Assembly (NCBI RefSeq): GCF_900108185.1
Contig: NZ_FNVA01000006.1
Span: 310,001-374,000 of the forward strand
Direction: 5' to 3'
From: Bryocella elongata
GTDB lineage: Bacteria; Acidobacteriota; Terriglobia; Terriglobales; Acidobacteriaceae
Length of the DNA stretch: 64,000 nucleotides
Shown: positions 1 to 8,844 of the stretch, one piece after another
Numbering within the stretch: position 1 is the first letter of the stretch
How the letters are laid out: each line of letters opens with the position of its first letter
Position numbers and translations under genes: made by a program
Notes under the pieces: model-generated
Told to the model about the DNA's origin: nothing
Database searches by the model: none
Seen by the model: the letters and a program-made list of their open reading frames with translations, nothing else

Positions 1-512
1 AGTGCGGCCATGATGCCGCCGGTGTGGAACCAGCGTGCGCCTTCCCCGCCGTCTCCGGGCCGTCTGAAGATCTCATCCCAGTTCACGTCGCCGGGCTTGA
101 GCTGGGAGATCGCGGTAGCGCCGCGGTCCATCATGCCCATGCCGCCGCGGACGCCGAAGCCGCGCTCGAGGAAGTAGACGCCGTTGCGCGCAGCCCGACC
201 GATGCCGTCGAAGTCGCGCCAGAGGACGTGCGACTGGTCGACGCCGCCCTGCAGCATGAGGTCTTCGATGAGGCGGCCGACGGGGTTGTCGACCAGCGCG
301 GTGACGAGGGCGGTGCGCTGCGCGAAGCACCGCCGCAGGGCGCGGGCGACGTTGTATTCGCCGCCGCCTTCCCAGACGTTGAAGCTGCGGGTGCGGGAGA
401 TGCGCGTGTCGCCGGGATCGAAGCGCAGCATGACCTCGCCGAGGGAGACGAGGTCCCAGCGGGTATCTGTGGCGGGGCGGAGGTTGAGGCCGGCGCGGTT
501 CAGATCGGTCAT
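1..512 (-). CDS. kdgK: 2-dehydro-3-deoxygluconokinase (PfkB family), 3' end outside window
   Basis: Phosphorylates 2-keto-3-deoxygluconate to KDPG, the last uronate-specific step before the Entner-Doudoroff aldolase. About 170 N-terminal residues are visible, from an ATG at 512. Translation shows LGEVMLRFDPGD near residue 25, WEGGGEYNVARAL near 48 (the PfkB glycine-rich sugar-binding segment) and RNGVYFLERGFGVR near 109, all typical of KdgK. The carboxy half with the ATP-binding GAGD motif lies outside the window. It starts only 3 bp after the kduI stop on the same strand, so the two are almost certainly cotranscribed and belong to one pathway. Confidence 0.85.
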   Translation of the reverse strand, partial: MTDLNRAGLNLRPATDTRWDLVSLGEVMLRFDPGDTRISRTRSFNVWEGGGEYNVARALRRCFAQRTALVTALVDNPVGRLIEDLMLQGGVDQSHVLWRDFDGIGRAARNGVYFLERGFGVRGGMGMMDRGATAISQLKPGDVNWDEIFRRPGDGGEGARWFHTGGIMAA

Positions 513-515
513 GGG

Positions 516-1346
516 CTAGCGGAGGTCGACGACGGGAGCGGGATCCATGTCGGCGTAGTCCTGGTTTTCGCCGCCCATGCCCCAGCAGAAGCCGTAGTTC
601 TTGGTGCCGACGCCGGCGTGGATGCTCCAGCCGGGGCTGACGACGACTTCCTTGTCCTTCATCACGATGTGGCTTGTCGCATCCGGCGGTCCCATCAGGT
701 GCAGCACGCGGTGGACGGGATCGACGTCGAAGTAGAAGTAGATCTCGCTGCGGCGCATGTGGGTGTGCGGCGGCATGGTGTTCCAGATGGAACCGGAGTC
801 CAGCAACGTGAAGCCCATAACGAGCTGGCAGCTTCGAACGCCTTCGAGGTGAATGGCCTTGTAGATGGAGCGCTTGTTGCAGGTCTCCTGCGCGCCGAGG
901 TTCACAGGCGTGAGGGTGGCAAACTTCGCGAGCGCCACTGGGTACTCAGCGTGGGCGGGATAGCTCAGCAGGTAGTAGGCAGCGGGCGTTGCCGCGTCTA
1001 CAGAAGCGAAGCTGACGGCCTTGCTGCCGCGGCCGATGTAGAGCGTGTCGAGCTTATCGAGCTCGTAGTTGACGCCGTCGACGGTGACGGTGCCCTTGCC
1101 GCCGACGTTGAAGACGCCTAGCTCGCGGCGCTGGCAGAAGAAGTCGGCGCGGAGCTCAGGCTGGGTCTCGAGGGTGAGCGGGGCAGAGGTCGGGATGCAG
1201 CCGCCGACGACCGCGCGGTCGAGGTCGACGTAGGCCAGCGTCAGCTCGCCCGGGGTGAAGAGCTCTTCGAGGAGGAAGGTCGACCGAAGCTCGGCTGTGG
1301 TCATGGTGGGGTAGCGGACTGGATCAGCCATCTGCAGCAGCTTCAT
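516..1346 (-). CDS. kduI: 5-dehydro-4-deoxy-D-glucuronate isomerase
   Basis: Isomerises 5-keto-4-deoxyuronate, the product of pectin or other polyuronate lyases, to 3-deoxy-D-glycero-2,5-hexodiulosonate. The 276-residue length matches the family (E. coli about 278). The metal-binding cupin motif is intact, with PPHTHMRRSEIYFYF placing His194, His196 and Glu201 where the E. coli zinc ligands lie. I chose the ATG at 1346 (MKLLQMADPVRYPT) because an upstream extension of the frame to 1463 has no family resemblance. It heads an apparent kduI-kdgK operon; kduD lies nearby on the other strand. Confidence 0.93.
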   Translation of the reverse strand: MKLLQMADPVRYPTMTTAELRSTFLLEELFTPGELTLAYVDLDRAVVGGCIPTSAPLTLETQPELRADFFCQRRELGVFNVGGKGTVTVDGVNYELDKLDTLYIGRGSKAVSFASVDAATPAAYYLLSYPAHAEYPVALAKFATLTPVNLGAQETCNKRSIYKAIHLEGVRSCQLVMGFTLLDSGSIWNTMPPHTHMRRSEIYFYFDVDPVHRVLHLMGPPDATSHIVMKDKEVVVSPGWSIHAGVGTKNYGFCWGMGGENQDYADMDPAPVVDLR

Positions 1347-1517
1347 CGGGAAAACCTCAGTTGTTGCGAATTCGTGCCCCAGAGTGGTGACTGGAGTCGC
1401 CCTAAGTATAGCCGTGGGATAGGAGGTGTGGCCTGCCCTGAGAGCGAGGTCTCGCGCGATCAACGGACGCTCGGAAACGGTGGCGAAAGGTGTGGAGAAT
1501 GTGGTTCACTTCAGGGC

Positions 1518-2042
1518 ATGGCTACTGGATCCTCTCGCCGCAACTTTCTCCGTGCAGCGCCGCTCGCCGCAGCCGCTGCTTCGCTCTCGCTGCCTGAAGT
1601 TCTTTCCGCACAGACTGCGGCCGTTCCTGCGACGCCGTTTCCGATCAAGGTGCTGACGGCGGGGACGCTGGCCGAGCAGACCACAGCGCTGCAGACCAAG
1701 CCCGGAAATTTCGACTTCTCGCTGAATCCCATGCTGCCGTTCACCTGTGTGCTGACGGTGGAGAAGGAGAAGGCTGGTAAGGAGTTCGAGTGGCATGAGG
1801 GCCGCGACCACATCTTCCAGATCCTCGAAGGCGAAACCACGTATGAACTGGGCGGCAAGCCCGAGGGCGCGCATATGACGAAGCCCGGCGAATGGCTGGC
1901 TCCGAAGATGAGCGGCGCAACCACGGTCACCGTGAAGAAGGGCGACATCCTGATGATCCCGCGGAATACCGCGCACAAGCGCACGACCAAGGGGAGCGTG
2001 ACGTTTTACCTGTTCTCCGTCGAAGGACCGCTGAAGTCGTAG
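1518..2042 (+). CDS. Tat-exported cupin-domain protein
   Basis: A 174-residue protein of unknown substrate. The N terminus carries a twin-arginine signal (SSRRNFLRAAPLAAAAASL) ending near LSAQ, so export of a folded, possibly metal-bound protein is expected. The remainder is a single cupin barrel: EWHEGRDHIFQILEGE at about residues 94-109 is the first cupin motif and PRNTAHKRTT near 156 the second. The start at 1518 is chosen because it places the Tat motif at the N terminus. It lies between the divergent kdu genes, so a role in uronate use or sensing is possible but is only inferred from context. Confidence 0.75.
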   Translation: MATGSSRRNFLRAAPLAAAAASLSLPEVLSAQTAAVPATPFPIKVLTAGTLAEQTTALQTKPGNFDFSLNPMLPFTCVLTVEKEKAGKEFEWHEGRDHIFQILEGETTYELGGKPEGAHMTKPGEWLAPKMSGATTVTVKKGDILMIPRNTAHKRTTKGSVTFYLFSVEGPLKS

Positions 2043-2062
2043 GCGCCATACGAATCGCGAAG

Positions 2063-2098
2063 AGCCCACACGGCATGCCGGTGTGGGCTTGTCCGTTT
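2063..2098 (+). terminator. Stem-loop terminator after the cupin gene
   Basis: AGCCCACAC (2063-2071) pairs with GTGTGGGCT (2081-2089); a T-containing tail follows. It separates the cupin gene from kduD. Confidence 0.6.
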
Positions 2099-2126
2099 GT
2101 GCAGGCGGCGACTACCCTGAGAGCAC

Positions 2127-2894
2127 ATGAATATCCTCGATCTGTTTCGTCTTGACGGCAAAGTGGCTCTTGTAACCGGTGCGGCCAGCGGCCTTGGTGC
2201 TGCCATTGCTCAGGCGCTGGCGCAGGCTGGCGCGGAGGTCGCAGTGCACGGCAACCGGCGTGCCGCAACCGAGACGGCTGAGGCCATCGTCGCTGCGGGT
2301 GGCAAGTCGTCGGCGTTCCAGGCGGACCTGGGCGACAAGCTGGGTGCCGAGAAGCTGTTCTCCGAGACCAAAGCCGCGTTTGGTCAAGTGGATATCCTGA
2401 TCAACAACGCGGGCACGATTGCACGTGCGGATGCGGTGGACACGACGCTGGAGGACTGGGAGCGCGTGATCCAGGTGAACCTCACCAGCGTATTTCAGCT
2501 CTCGCAGCTGGCGGGCCGGGACATGATCGGGCGCGGCGCTGGCGGCAAGATCGTGAACATCGCGTCGCTGCTGAGCTTCCAGGGCGGCATTCGTGTGCCG
2601 GCGTACTCGTCGTCCAAGGGCGGCGTGGCGCAGCTGACCAAGGCCCTGGCGAACGAGTGGGCGCCGAAGAACATCCAGGTGAACGCGATCGCTCCTGGCT
2701 ACTTTGCGACGACGAACACCGAGGCGTTGCAGGCCGATGAGACGCGCAACCGGCAGATCCTCGAGCGCATTCCGGCAGGACGCTGGGGCCAGCCGGTGGA
2801 CCTTGCCGGGGCGGCGCTGTTCCTCAGCGCACCGGCGAGCAACTACGTGACGGGTACAGTGGTGACGGTCGACGGCGGGTGGATGGGCCGGTAG
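2127..2894 (+). CDS. kduD: 2-deoxy-D-gluconate / 2-dehydro-3-deoxy-D-gluconate dehydrogenase (SDR)
   Basis: Short-chain dehydrogenase of 255 residues that probably reduces the 2,5-diketo product of KduI to 2-keto-3-deoxygluconate, the KdgK substrate. The nucleotide motif TGAASGLGAAIA (about residues 18-29), NNAG (about 92-95), a catalytic Ser in IASLLSF and the YSSSKGG active-site Tyr/Lys near 156-160 are all present, and the protein begins with the KduD-like FRLDGKVALVTG. With kduI and kdgK it reconstructs the lower uronate pathway. Substrate assignment within SDRs is by similarity and neighbourhood. Confidence 0.85.
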   Translation: MNILDLFRLDGKVALVTGAASGLGAAIAQALAQAGAEVAVHGNRRAATETAEAIVAAGGKSSAFQADLGDKLGAEKLFSETKAAFGQVDILINNAGTIARADAVDTTLEDWERVIQVNLTSVFQLSQLAGRDMIGRGAGGKIVNIASLLSFQGGIRVPAYSSSKGGVAQLTKALANEWAPKNIQVNAIAPGYFATTNTEALQADETRNRQILERIPAGRWGQPVDLAGAALFLSAPASNYVTGTVVTVDGGWMGR

Positions 2895-2920
2895 CGCGGC
2901 CCGCATATGGCACACCCCCG

Positions 2921-4144
2921 CTAGCGGTTGATGATGCTGCCCGGCTCGGACGAATCCTCGCTGCGGGTGAGGACGTCGCGGCCGATCCACCCCGGCGCCT
3001 TGAAGTAGCAGACGCGGTCACGGCCGTTTTGCTTGGCTTCATACAGCGCGACGTCAGCTTCACGCAGCAGGTCCCCGCCATCCAGCTCCTGGCGTTCGCG
3101 GGTGCTCGTGACACCGAAGCTCGCGGTGATGCAGACGTCGGTGCCGGGCAGCAGATCCGGGCACGTGCGCAGGTTGTTGCAGAGCTCCTCCATCAGCGAA
3201 GCCGAGCGGCCAATGTCCGTGTAGGGAAAGAGCAGCACGAACTCTTCGCCGCCAAGGCGGCCAAGGACGTCGGTACGTCGCAGGCGCTTGCGAAGGAAGT
3301 CGGCGAGGCCGCGCAGGATGGCATCTCCCGCGGGGTGGCCGTAACGGTCATTCACTGACTTGAAGTGGTCAAGGTCCAGGATCGCGAGCGTGAGCTCCTG
3401 GTGATAGCGACGGTAGCGCGCGAGCTCGCGTTCGAGCGCCTGCTCGAGGCCGCGGCGATTGAGCACAGCGGTCAGCGGGTCGATGATGCTCTGCTGCATT
3501 AGATCCCACTCTGAGCGCGCCTGCATCATCCAGATGAATCCCAGCGGCAGCAGCGAGACGTTGACGACGTAGATGATGCTGCACGCCATCGCGAGCCTGG
3601 GCGTGGTGACGTCAGGATCTCCACCCATGACAAACGCAACCCAGGGACGGGCGAACTCGACGCCAGCGAAGATGACGAAGAAGCCGGCCATCAGCAGGCG
3701 TGGAGCCTTGGTGTAGCGTTCGTGGTGGCCAAGGAGCAGCACGATGGTGACGATCGATTCCAGCGCGATGAGCAGGTCGCCGAGGGCGTTGGAGCGCACT
3801 TGCAGCGGAGCGCCCGACCACGCCAGGAGAAACGGAAAGCCTGCGACGAGGATGAGAGCGGAGATGATGCTGGCCGTTCTCGGGCGGCGGTCAAAGCACA
3901 CGAGGGCGACGTTGAAGACGGCGTAGGAGAGCGGAATCATCTCCGGACCGACACCATGCGTCAGCCAAACGGGAAGGCGCGCTCCGAGCAGGTCAATGGC
4001 TGCTCCGATGGCATTGGCCACGAACGTGTACCAGAGCCAACGTCGCGTCCGGTCGCTCCAGCGCTGGGCCGCGAGCACACCGAACACGACGGTGAAACAG
4101 AGGAGTTGTACATCCTGGATCAGTAGGATCGCGTCAACAAGCAT
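2921..4144 (-). CDS. Membrane-anchored diguanylate cyclase (GGDEF)
   Basis: 407 residues from the preferred ATG at 4144. The first half is a series of hydrophobic helices (roughly six membrane spans), beginning with a segment such as LLCFTVVFGVLAAQRW. The C-terminal half is a GGDEF domain with the active signature GGEEF, preceded at the usual 5-residue distance by RRTD, an intact RxxD product-inhibition site. It should therefore make cyclic di-GMP and be feedback-inhibited. The membrane portion is not a sensor family I recognise. It stands alone, convergent with kduD. Confidence 0.88.
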   Translation of the reverse strand: MLVDAILLIQDVQLLCFTVVFGVLAAQRWSDRTRRWLWYTFVANAIGAAIDLLGARLPVWLTHGVGPEMIPLSYAVFNVALVCFDRRPRTASIISALILVAGFPFLLAWSGAPLQVRSNALGDLLIALESIVTIVLLLGHHERYTKAPRLLMAGFFVIFAGVEFARPWVAFVMGGDPDVTTPRLAMACSIIYVVNVSLLPLGFIWMMQARSEWDLMQQSIIDPLTAVLNRRGLEQALERELARYRRYHQELTLAILDLDHFKSVNDRYGHPAGDAILRGLADFLRKRLRRTDVLGRLGGEEFVLLFPYTDIGRSASLMEELCNNLRTCPDLLPGTDVCITASFGVTSTRERQELDGGDLLREADVALYEAKQNGRDRVCYFKAPGWIGRDVLTRSEDSSEPGSIINR

Positions 4145-4364
4145 CGCAGCACGGATTTCAGAATACCGCGCTGCAACGAAGGGCGCGTCACCCGAGGGAA
4201 GCCGGGGGGCGCGCTGTCGGGGCATTACTTCTGTGCTTCAGCTCCAGCATCATCAATGCCCGCTGCTCTTTGGGACTCGGGCCAGTGTTCTCTCTGCGCC
4301 GATTGTCGACCACTGCGCATCCGTATAGTGGACAGAAGATTCTTCCGGGAGGGTTCACGTACAG

Positions 4365-4958
4365 ATGGCGAAGGCAGAGCTTTGGCTGGTAAGACACGGC
4401 GAAACTGAGTGGTCATTAAGCGGAGCGCACACCAGCACTACGGACATACCGCTGACGGAACATGGACGCGAGCGTGCGCGCGAGTTACATGACTACCTGA
4501 AGGCATACAGCTTCACCGCCGTCTTTGTAAGCCCGATGCAGCGTGCTCGTGAAACCTGCGCGATCGCCGGCTTTGGCGACATCGCGCAGGTCGAGCCGAA
4601 CCTGGTCGAGTGGAACTACGGCGAGGCCGAAGGAAAGACCACGCCGCAGATGCGCGAGATCTATGGCCCCGACTGGAGTGTGTGGACCAACCCACTGAAA
4701 GGCGGCGAGACTCCGGATGAAGTCGGAGCACGCGCGGACAAGGTGATTCAACGCGCGCTGGCCGCCGCGGGAACCGATGGCAAGGTTGCGCTGTTTGCCC
4801 ACGCGCATATCCTGCGTATCCTTGCGTCGCGATGGCTTGAACTTCCTGCCGCCGATGGCAAGAACTTCGCTTTGAGCACGGGCAGCGTGAGTGTGCTGGG
4901 CTTCGAGCGCGAGACGCGCGTGATCGAGCGTTGGAATCGCAGCTTCGAGAACGATTAG
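4365..4958 (+). CDS. Histidine phosphatase family protein (phosphoglycerate mutase-like)
   Basis: 197 residues with the catalytic RHGET motif at residues 10-14, the second acidic region (LVEWNYGEAEGKT) and the later HAHILRIL histidine. The nucleophile His11 and the proton-donor region are therefore in place. The family includes phosphoglycerate mutases, alpha-ribazole phosphatases and broad acid phosphatases. Nothing nearby fixes the substrate. It begins with a plain ATG after a GGGAGGG Shine-Dalgarno-like stretch. Confidence 0.85.
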   Translation: MAKAELWLVRHGETEWSLSGAHTSTTDIPLTEHGRERARELHDYLKAYSFTAVFVSPMQRARETCAIAGFGDIAQVEPNLVEWNYGEAEGKTTPQMREIYGPDWSVWTNPLKGGETPDEVGARADKVIQRALAAAGTDGKVALFAHAHILRILASRWLELPAADGKNFALSTGSVSVLGFERETRVIERWNRSFEND

Positions 4959-5013
4959 TCGTCTGCATCGCAGACAGCGAACGACACTGAACCAAAGCAA
5001 GGGAGAGAACGTC

Positions 5014-5847
5014 TTGTCGCACGTTGTAACTACCATCGCTGAGCCTTCCGTTGAACCGATCGTTGAACTCGAGCATGTCAATGTCGTCCGTAGTGAGAAC
5101 GTGGTGCTGCATGACCTCAGCCTGCGTATCGATCGCGGCGAGCACCTCGCGATCCTCGGGCCGAACGGCTGCGGCAAGTCGACATTGCTGAAGACCATGA
5201 CGTGCGAGTGCTATCCGCTTGTACAGCCAGGCACCCGCGTGCGTCTGCTCGGTCGCGAGCGTTGGGACCTCACACAGCTCAAGCGCATGCTCGGCGTCGT
5301 AAGCGCAGAGCTTCCAGGGAGGCAGACCTTGACGACCACTGGCTTCGACGCAATCCTTACGGGCTTCTTCTCCAGCTCGACGTTGTGGCCGAATCTGACG
5401 GTGACCGATGCGATGCGCCAGCGCGCAGACGAGATCGTGCACGAGGTGGGTGCCGAGGCTCTTCGCGCGAAGCCCGTGGGCGAGATGAGTGCAGGTCAGC
5501 AGCGACGCATCATGATTGGGCGCGCAATGGCAGGGGCCAGCGCCGATGGACATGGTGAGGTGCAGATGCTGCTGCTCGATGAGCCTTCGAACGCTCTCGA
5601 TCTTGCCGCGCAGCATGATTTGCGCGAGATGCTGCGCAGGCTTGCCCAGCGCGGCATTGCGATCTTGCTGATTACTCACCACATCGCGGACATTCTGCCT
5701 GAGATGAATCGCATCGTGATGATGCGCGAAGGCCGAGTGATCGCTGATGGATCGAAGACGGAACTGCTTACAAGCGCAAAGCTTAGCGAGTTATTCGGTC
5801 GAGATATCCACATGAGCCAACGGGATGGCTACTTCAACGCATGGTGA
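5014..5847 (+). CDS. ABC transporter ATP-binding protein, TTG start
   Basis: 277-residue ATPase with Walker A GPNGCGKST (residues 49-57), signature EMSAGQQRR, Walker B MLLLDEP and the switch histidine in ITHH, so all catalytic elements are present. The start is TTG at 5014, supported by GGGAGAG about 7 nt upstream. The family resembles iron/molybdate-type and ModF-like ATPases. No permease or binding protein gene is adjacent, so either the partners are elsewhere or it acts as a soluble ABC protein. It is 55 bp downstream of the histidine phosphatase and probably cotranscribed. Confidence 0.85.
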   Translation: MSHVVTTIAEPSVEPIVELEHVNVVRSENVVLHDLSLRIDRGEHLAILGPNGCGKSTLLKTMTCECYPLVQPGTRVRLLGRERWDLTQLKRMLGVVSAELPGRQTLTTTGFDAILTGFFSSSTLWPNLTVTDAMRQRADEIVHEVGAEALRAKPVGEMSAGQQRRIMIGRAMAGASADGHGEVQMLLLDEPSNALDLAAQHDLREMLRRLAQRGIAILLITHHIADILPEMNRIVMMREGRVIADGSKTELLTSAKLSELFGRDIHMSQRDGYFNAW

Positions 5848-6076
5848 GTGGATGCCGCGAACAAATGTATTCACTGGCTCAAGATTGATTTGATGAACCG
5901 ATTTTGTTCAATTCTTCCTCTCTCGTGAACATTGAGGTGCCCTTCGCTCTTCGTGTCGTTGCAGAGCTGCCATCTAACTCGACAGCCCGCGAGGCGGAAA
6001 CTCAATTACGGATAGCGGTGTTTGCAAAGCGATCGATGTTTGCAGCATTGCTATCCCAGAAAGAAGGGAAGACTGA

Positions 6077-7069
6077 ATGACCACTCAGCGTCGACTCAAC
6101 ACAATTTGCGGAGCGGGTACTGCTCTCACCATGCTGTTCTCACTTGCAGCGGTGGCACAGGCCCCGCAGCAGGGCAGCGTAGAAGGAATGATTCTGGGCC
6201 GCGATGGCGCAACCATGTACGTGAGGACCAGTGATTCTCCGCGGCAGATCGTTGTTCTCTCCGACGGCACGAAGGCCACCGAGAAAGGCGGATTCCTGGG
6301 ATGGAGCCACAAGGATCTTGGGGTTGCCGCACTTGTTCCGGGGCTGCATGTCAAGATCGACGGCTCCTATGACGGAGACCATCAACTTGTAGCGAGGAAG
6401 GTCGAGTTCTCTCGCACGTCCATGACGACCGCGCGGCAGATCGATGCGGGCCTGACTCCCGTGAACGAGAAGATGGCGAAGCAGCAGGACCAGCTGATGA
6501 CGGACCGCCGTGACATCGAAGCGACGCAGCAGGATATTGCGGATGCGAAGACCAAGATTGACACGAACACGCAGGCGATTGCCTCGACGCAGCAGGATCT
6601 CGGGCAGACGAACGGCCGCATCGGCGCGCTGGATCAGTACGACACCAAGGACACGTTGACCGTGAGCTTCCGCAATGGCAGCTCGGTCGTGAAGAAGGAA
6701 GACAAGGACAAGCTGGAAGACTTCGTGAAGCAGGCGGCCAATACGCCGGGCGCCATGATCGAGGTTCAGGGCTATGCTTCCAAGGTTGGCAACGCCTCAC
6801 TCAATCAGAAACTAAGCAGCGAGCGTGCGGATAACGTGCTGACGATCATTCAGCAGTCCGGTGCGGTACCGATGACGCGCATCCTCGCGCCTGCCGCGAT
6901 GGGCGTGACGGAGCAGGTTGCCGATAACCACAGCCGTTCGGGCCAGGCGCAGAATCGCCGCGTTGTGGTCACGATCGTCGTGAACAAGGGCATCACCGGC
7001 GCTGGTCAGCAGGCATCGATGACGCCTGATCAGCAGTCACAGCAGATCGCGACGACTCCGCAGCAGTAA
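6077..7069 (+). CDS. OmpA-family envelope protein with N-terminal signal peptide
   Basis: 330 residues. A Sec signal peptide ends near VAQA (about residue 31). An N-terminal beta-rich domain (about 40-115) recalls small DUF5666-like folds. Residues about 125-185 are Gln/Asp-rich coiled coil with repeating QQDIADAKT-type segments. The C-terminal OmpA-like peptidoglycan-binding domain includes IEVQGYASKVG near 230 and SGQAQNRRVVV near 292. It probably tethers the outer envelope to peptidoglycan. It is monocistronic, closed by a strong terminator. The exact role of the N-terminal domain is unknown. Confidence 0.82.
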   Translation: MTTQRRLNTICGAGTALTMLFSLAAVAQAPQQGSVEGMILGRDGATMYVRTSDSPRQIVVLSDGTKATEKGGFLGWSHKDLGVAALVPGLHVKIDGSYDGDHQLVARKVEFSRTSMTTARQIDAGLTPVNEKMAKQQDQLMTDRRDIEATQQDIADAKTKIDTNTQAIASTQQDLGQTNGRIGALDQYDTKDTLTVSFRNGSSVVKKEDKDKLEDFVKQAANTPGAMIEVQGYASKVGNASLNQKLSSERADNVLTIIQQSGAVPMTRILAPAAMGVTEQVADNHSRSGQAQNRRVVVTIVVNKGITGAGQQASMTPDQQSQQIATTPQQ

Positions 7070-7102
7070 CGCGGCAATCAAGACGATCGATTCGAGGTTG
7101 CC

Positions 7103-7152
7103 AAGAGGCCGTTCGCCCCAGCGCTTTACGCTGGGGCGAACGGCCTCTTTGT
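7103..7152. terminator. Strong bidirectional terminator
   Basis: Perfect 21-bp inverted repeat: arms 7103-7123 and 7129-7149 with a 5-nt loop (CTTTA), A-rich on one side and T-rich on the other. It sits between the convergent OmpA-family and glycosidase genes and should serve both. Confidence 0.92.
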
Positions 7153-7168
7153 TTCTTCGTGGCTCGCG

Positions 7169-8725
7169 CTACTTCATGCAGGCTGCGTTCTTCGCTCCAG
7201 CCAGCTCAAAAAACGTGATGCTAGCGGCAGGAAGCGGCTGCAATCCAGCCTTCGTGGCTTCCCCGGTGATCGACAGGAGTTCGTCGCGGGCAGTGAGCGA
7301 CAGTTCCTTCCCGTTGAGCAATACGTCGCGACTCTCGAGCTCTCCTGCGGTAAGGGTGTATCGATCCGCGGCTTGCGGAAGCTCGATCGCGGCAGCCTCC
7401 GTGCGGTTGAGATTGATCGCGAGCAGTGTGACAGCGCCAGGCTTTCCCGGCGCGCACTGTGCATAGAGATGCACGGTCGCAGAAGGCGACGGCCCGGGAT
7501 CGAGGACTGTGGCTCCCATGGTGCGATGCCAGAGCAGGGCAGCCCAATAGTTGGGGCGCGGTGCGAGCGTGGCTTCGTCGATGAGACCGTAGTCGCTTGC
7601 CGCGAGCGTATTGTGCATGACGACCTGCACATTCTTCTGCGCCAGCCGGCCGAGCTGATCGAGGTAGCGGAAGCTATCGAGGAAGGTTGACGCCCAGCGA
7701 TCTCCGCCACAGGCAGTCTGGCCTGTCTCGGTGAGCCACATGGGTTTGCCAGGCTCGTACTTGTCGCGAAGGCTTGCATAGAATTCTTCGACGCGGGTGG
7801 TGCGGTCGAGCCACTCTTCGGTCAAGGCAGCAGCTGGGGTCGTGCCTTGATTGGGGCCCATCGCCTTGGCACAACGCTCGGAGATGGTGCCATAGAAGTG
7901 ATACGAGAAGGCATCGACGGAGTTCGGTCCCATGCCTTGCAGCAGGTCCGTGGAGGGAACAATCTTGACGGGGACGAAGGGGATGCCTTCGCCCACGGAG
8001 CCGGGGCCGAGGAGCTTGGTTTGCGGTGACGCCTGGCGGAGGAAGGCGCGGAAGATCGCGTAGTCCCTGCCGAAGGCCACGCCATCATAGCCGGGAGGTG
8101 TCCCGGCGGCGATGGTGAAGGTCGGCTCGTTGATGAACTCGGTTGCGGCGATGGAACCACCGAGGCGATGGGTGGCATCGATAAAAAGCTTCGCCTGCGT
8201 GGGTGTCCACACTTCGGCCGAGTCGCGTGTTCCTTCGGAGACGGAGAACGATGTCACGAGCTTACTGCCCGTGGCATGTACGAAGTCGATAACTCCCTTC
8301 CACTGCGAGCGCGTAAGCGTCCCTCCGAATCCCTTAGGAGGCTGCGGGGGAGCGGGGGCATCGCTGTCCTGGAAATAGACCGTGTTGGCCCATGTGCCAG
8401 AGACCCGCAGATAGACCGGGCCCAGCGCAGAGGCGAGGCGGCGCAGCTTCGGATTGCTGAGGTCGATGGGCCTGCGCTGCTCGTACAGGTTGGGGTCGAG
8501 GCCTGTAGGGTTGTTGGTGCTCTTCGCCGGCGCTTCCTTGTCATAGCTGGCATAAGGCTTCCAGAAGCGGCCGCCGATGACCTCAACCATCTCGATGTTG
8601 TAGGACTGGAAGCGGGGATCGACCTGCGCGATGCGGGGCATCGTGGAGGGGTTGAGGCCCTGGGCGAACGCCGTGTGCAGGCCTGCGGCGAATAGGATTG
8701 CCGATATCGTTTGAGCTTTGAACAT
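7169..8725 (-). CDS. Secreted glycoside hydrolase, GH79-like (beta-glucuronidase/heparanase type)
   Basis: 518 residues from ATG 8725, with a signal peptide (MFKAQTISAILFAAGL... cleaved near AFAQ). The clan GH-A pair is visible: the acid/base in ATEFINEP and the nucleophile in MWLTETGQT. An ordered YLRVSGTWAN segment and a C-terminal beta-rich tail fit GH79-type enzymes, which cleave glucuronosides or heparan-like chains. Family GH30 or GH39 is the main alternative. If it releases uronic acids it would fit with the kdu genes 6 kb away, but that link is inference. Confidence 0.65.
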   Translation of the reverse strand: MFKAQTISAILFAAGLHTAFAQGLNPSTMPRIAQVDPRFQSYNIEMVEVIGGRFWKPYASYDKEAPAKSTNNPTGLDPNLYEQRRPIDLSNPKLRRLASALGPVYLRVSGTWANTVYFQDSDAPAPPQPPKGFGGTLTRSQWKGVIDFVHATGSKLVTSFSVSEGTRDSAEVWTPTQAKLFIDATHRLGGSIAATEFINEPTFTIAAGTPPGYDGVAFGRDYAIFRAFLRQASPQTKLLGPGSVGEGIPFVPVKIVPSTDLLQGMGPNSVDAFSYHFYGTISERCAKAMGPNQGTTPAAALTEEWLDRTTRVEEFYASLRDKYEPGKPMWLTETGQTACGGDRWASTFLDSFRYLDQLGRLAQKNVQVVMHNTLAASDYGLIDEATLAPRPNYWAALLWHRTMGATVLDPGPSPSATVHLYAQCAPGKPGAVTLLAINLNRTEAAAIELPQAADRYTLTAGELESRDVLLNGKELSLTARDELLSITGEATKAGLQPLPAASITFFELAGAKNAACMK

Positions 8726-8778
8726 AAGCAGCGGAATGCTACACCCGGGCTGCCATGACGTGCACGAAGATTTTCTCC

Positions 8779-8824
8779 GCAATGCAGAAGTGGCCCGACG
8801 CGGGTCGGGTCACTTCTGCATTGC
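8779..8824 (-). terminator. Long hairpin ending the arginine operon
   Basis: 21-bp arms 8779-8799 and 8804-8824 with one G.T pair and a 4-nt loop. It lies just after the GNAT stop on the minus strand and before the glycosidase promoter region. No U-run, so factor-independent termination is likely but not certain. Confidence 0.65.
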
Positions 8825-8844
8825 GATTGGAGATGGGCGTGAAG

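Noticed and set aside
5848-6076. Gene or RNA in the gap before the OmpA-family gene
   Set aside because: 229 bp of AT-richer sequence without an open frame or recognisable structured RNA; probably promoter region only.
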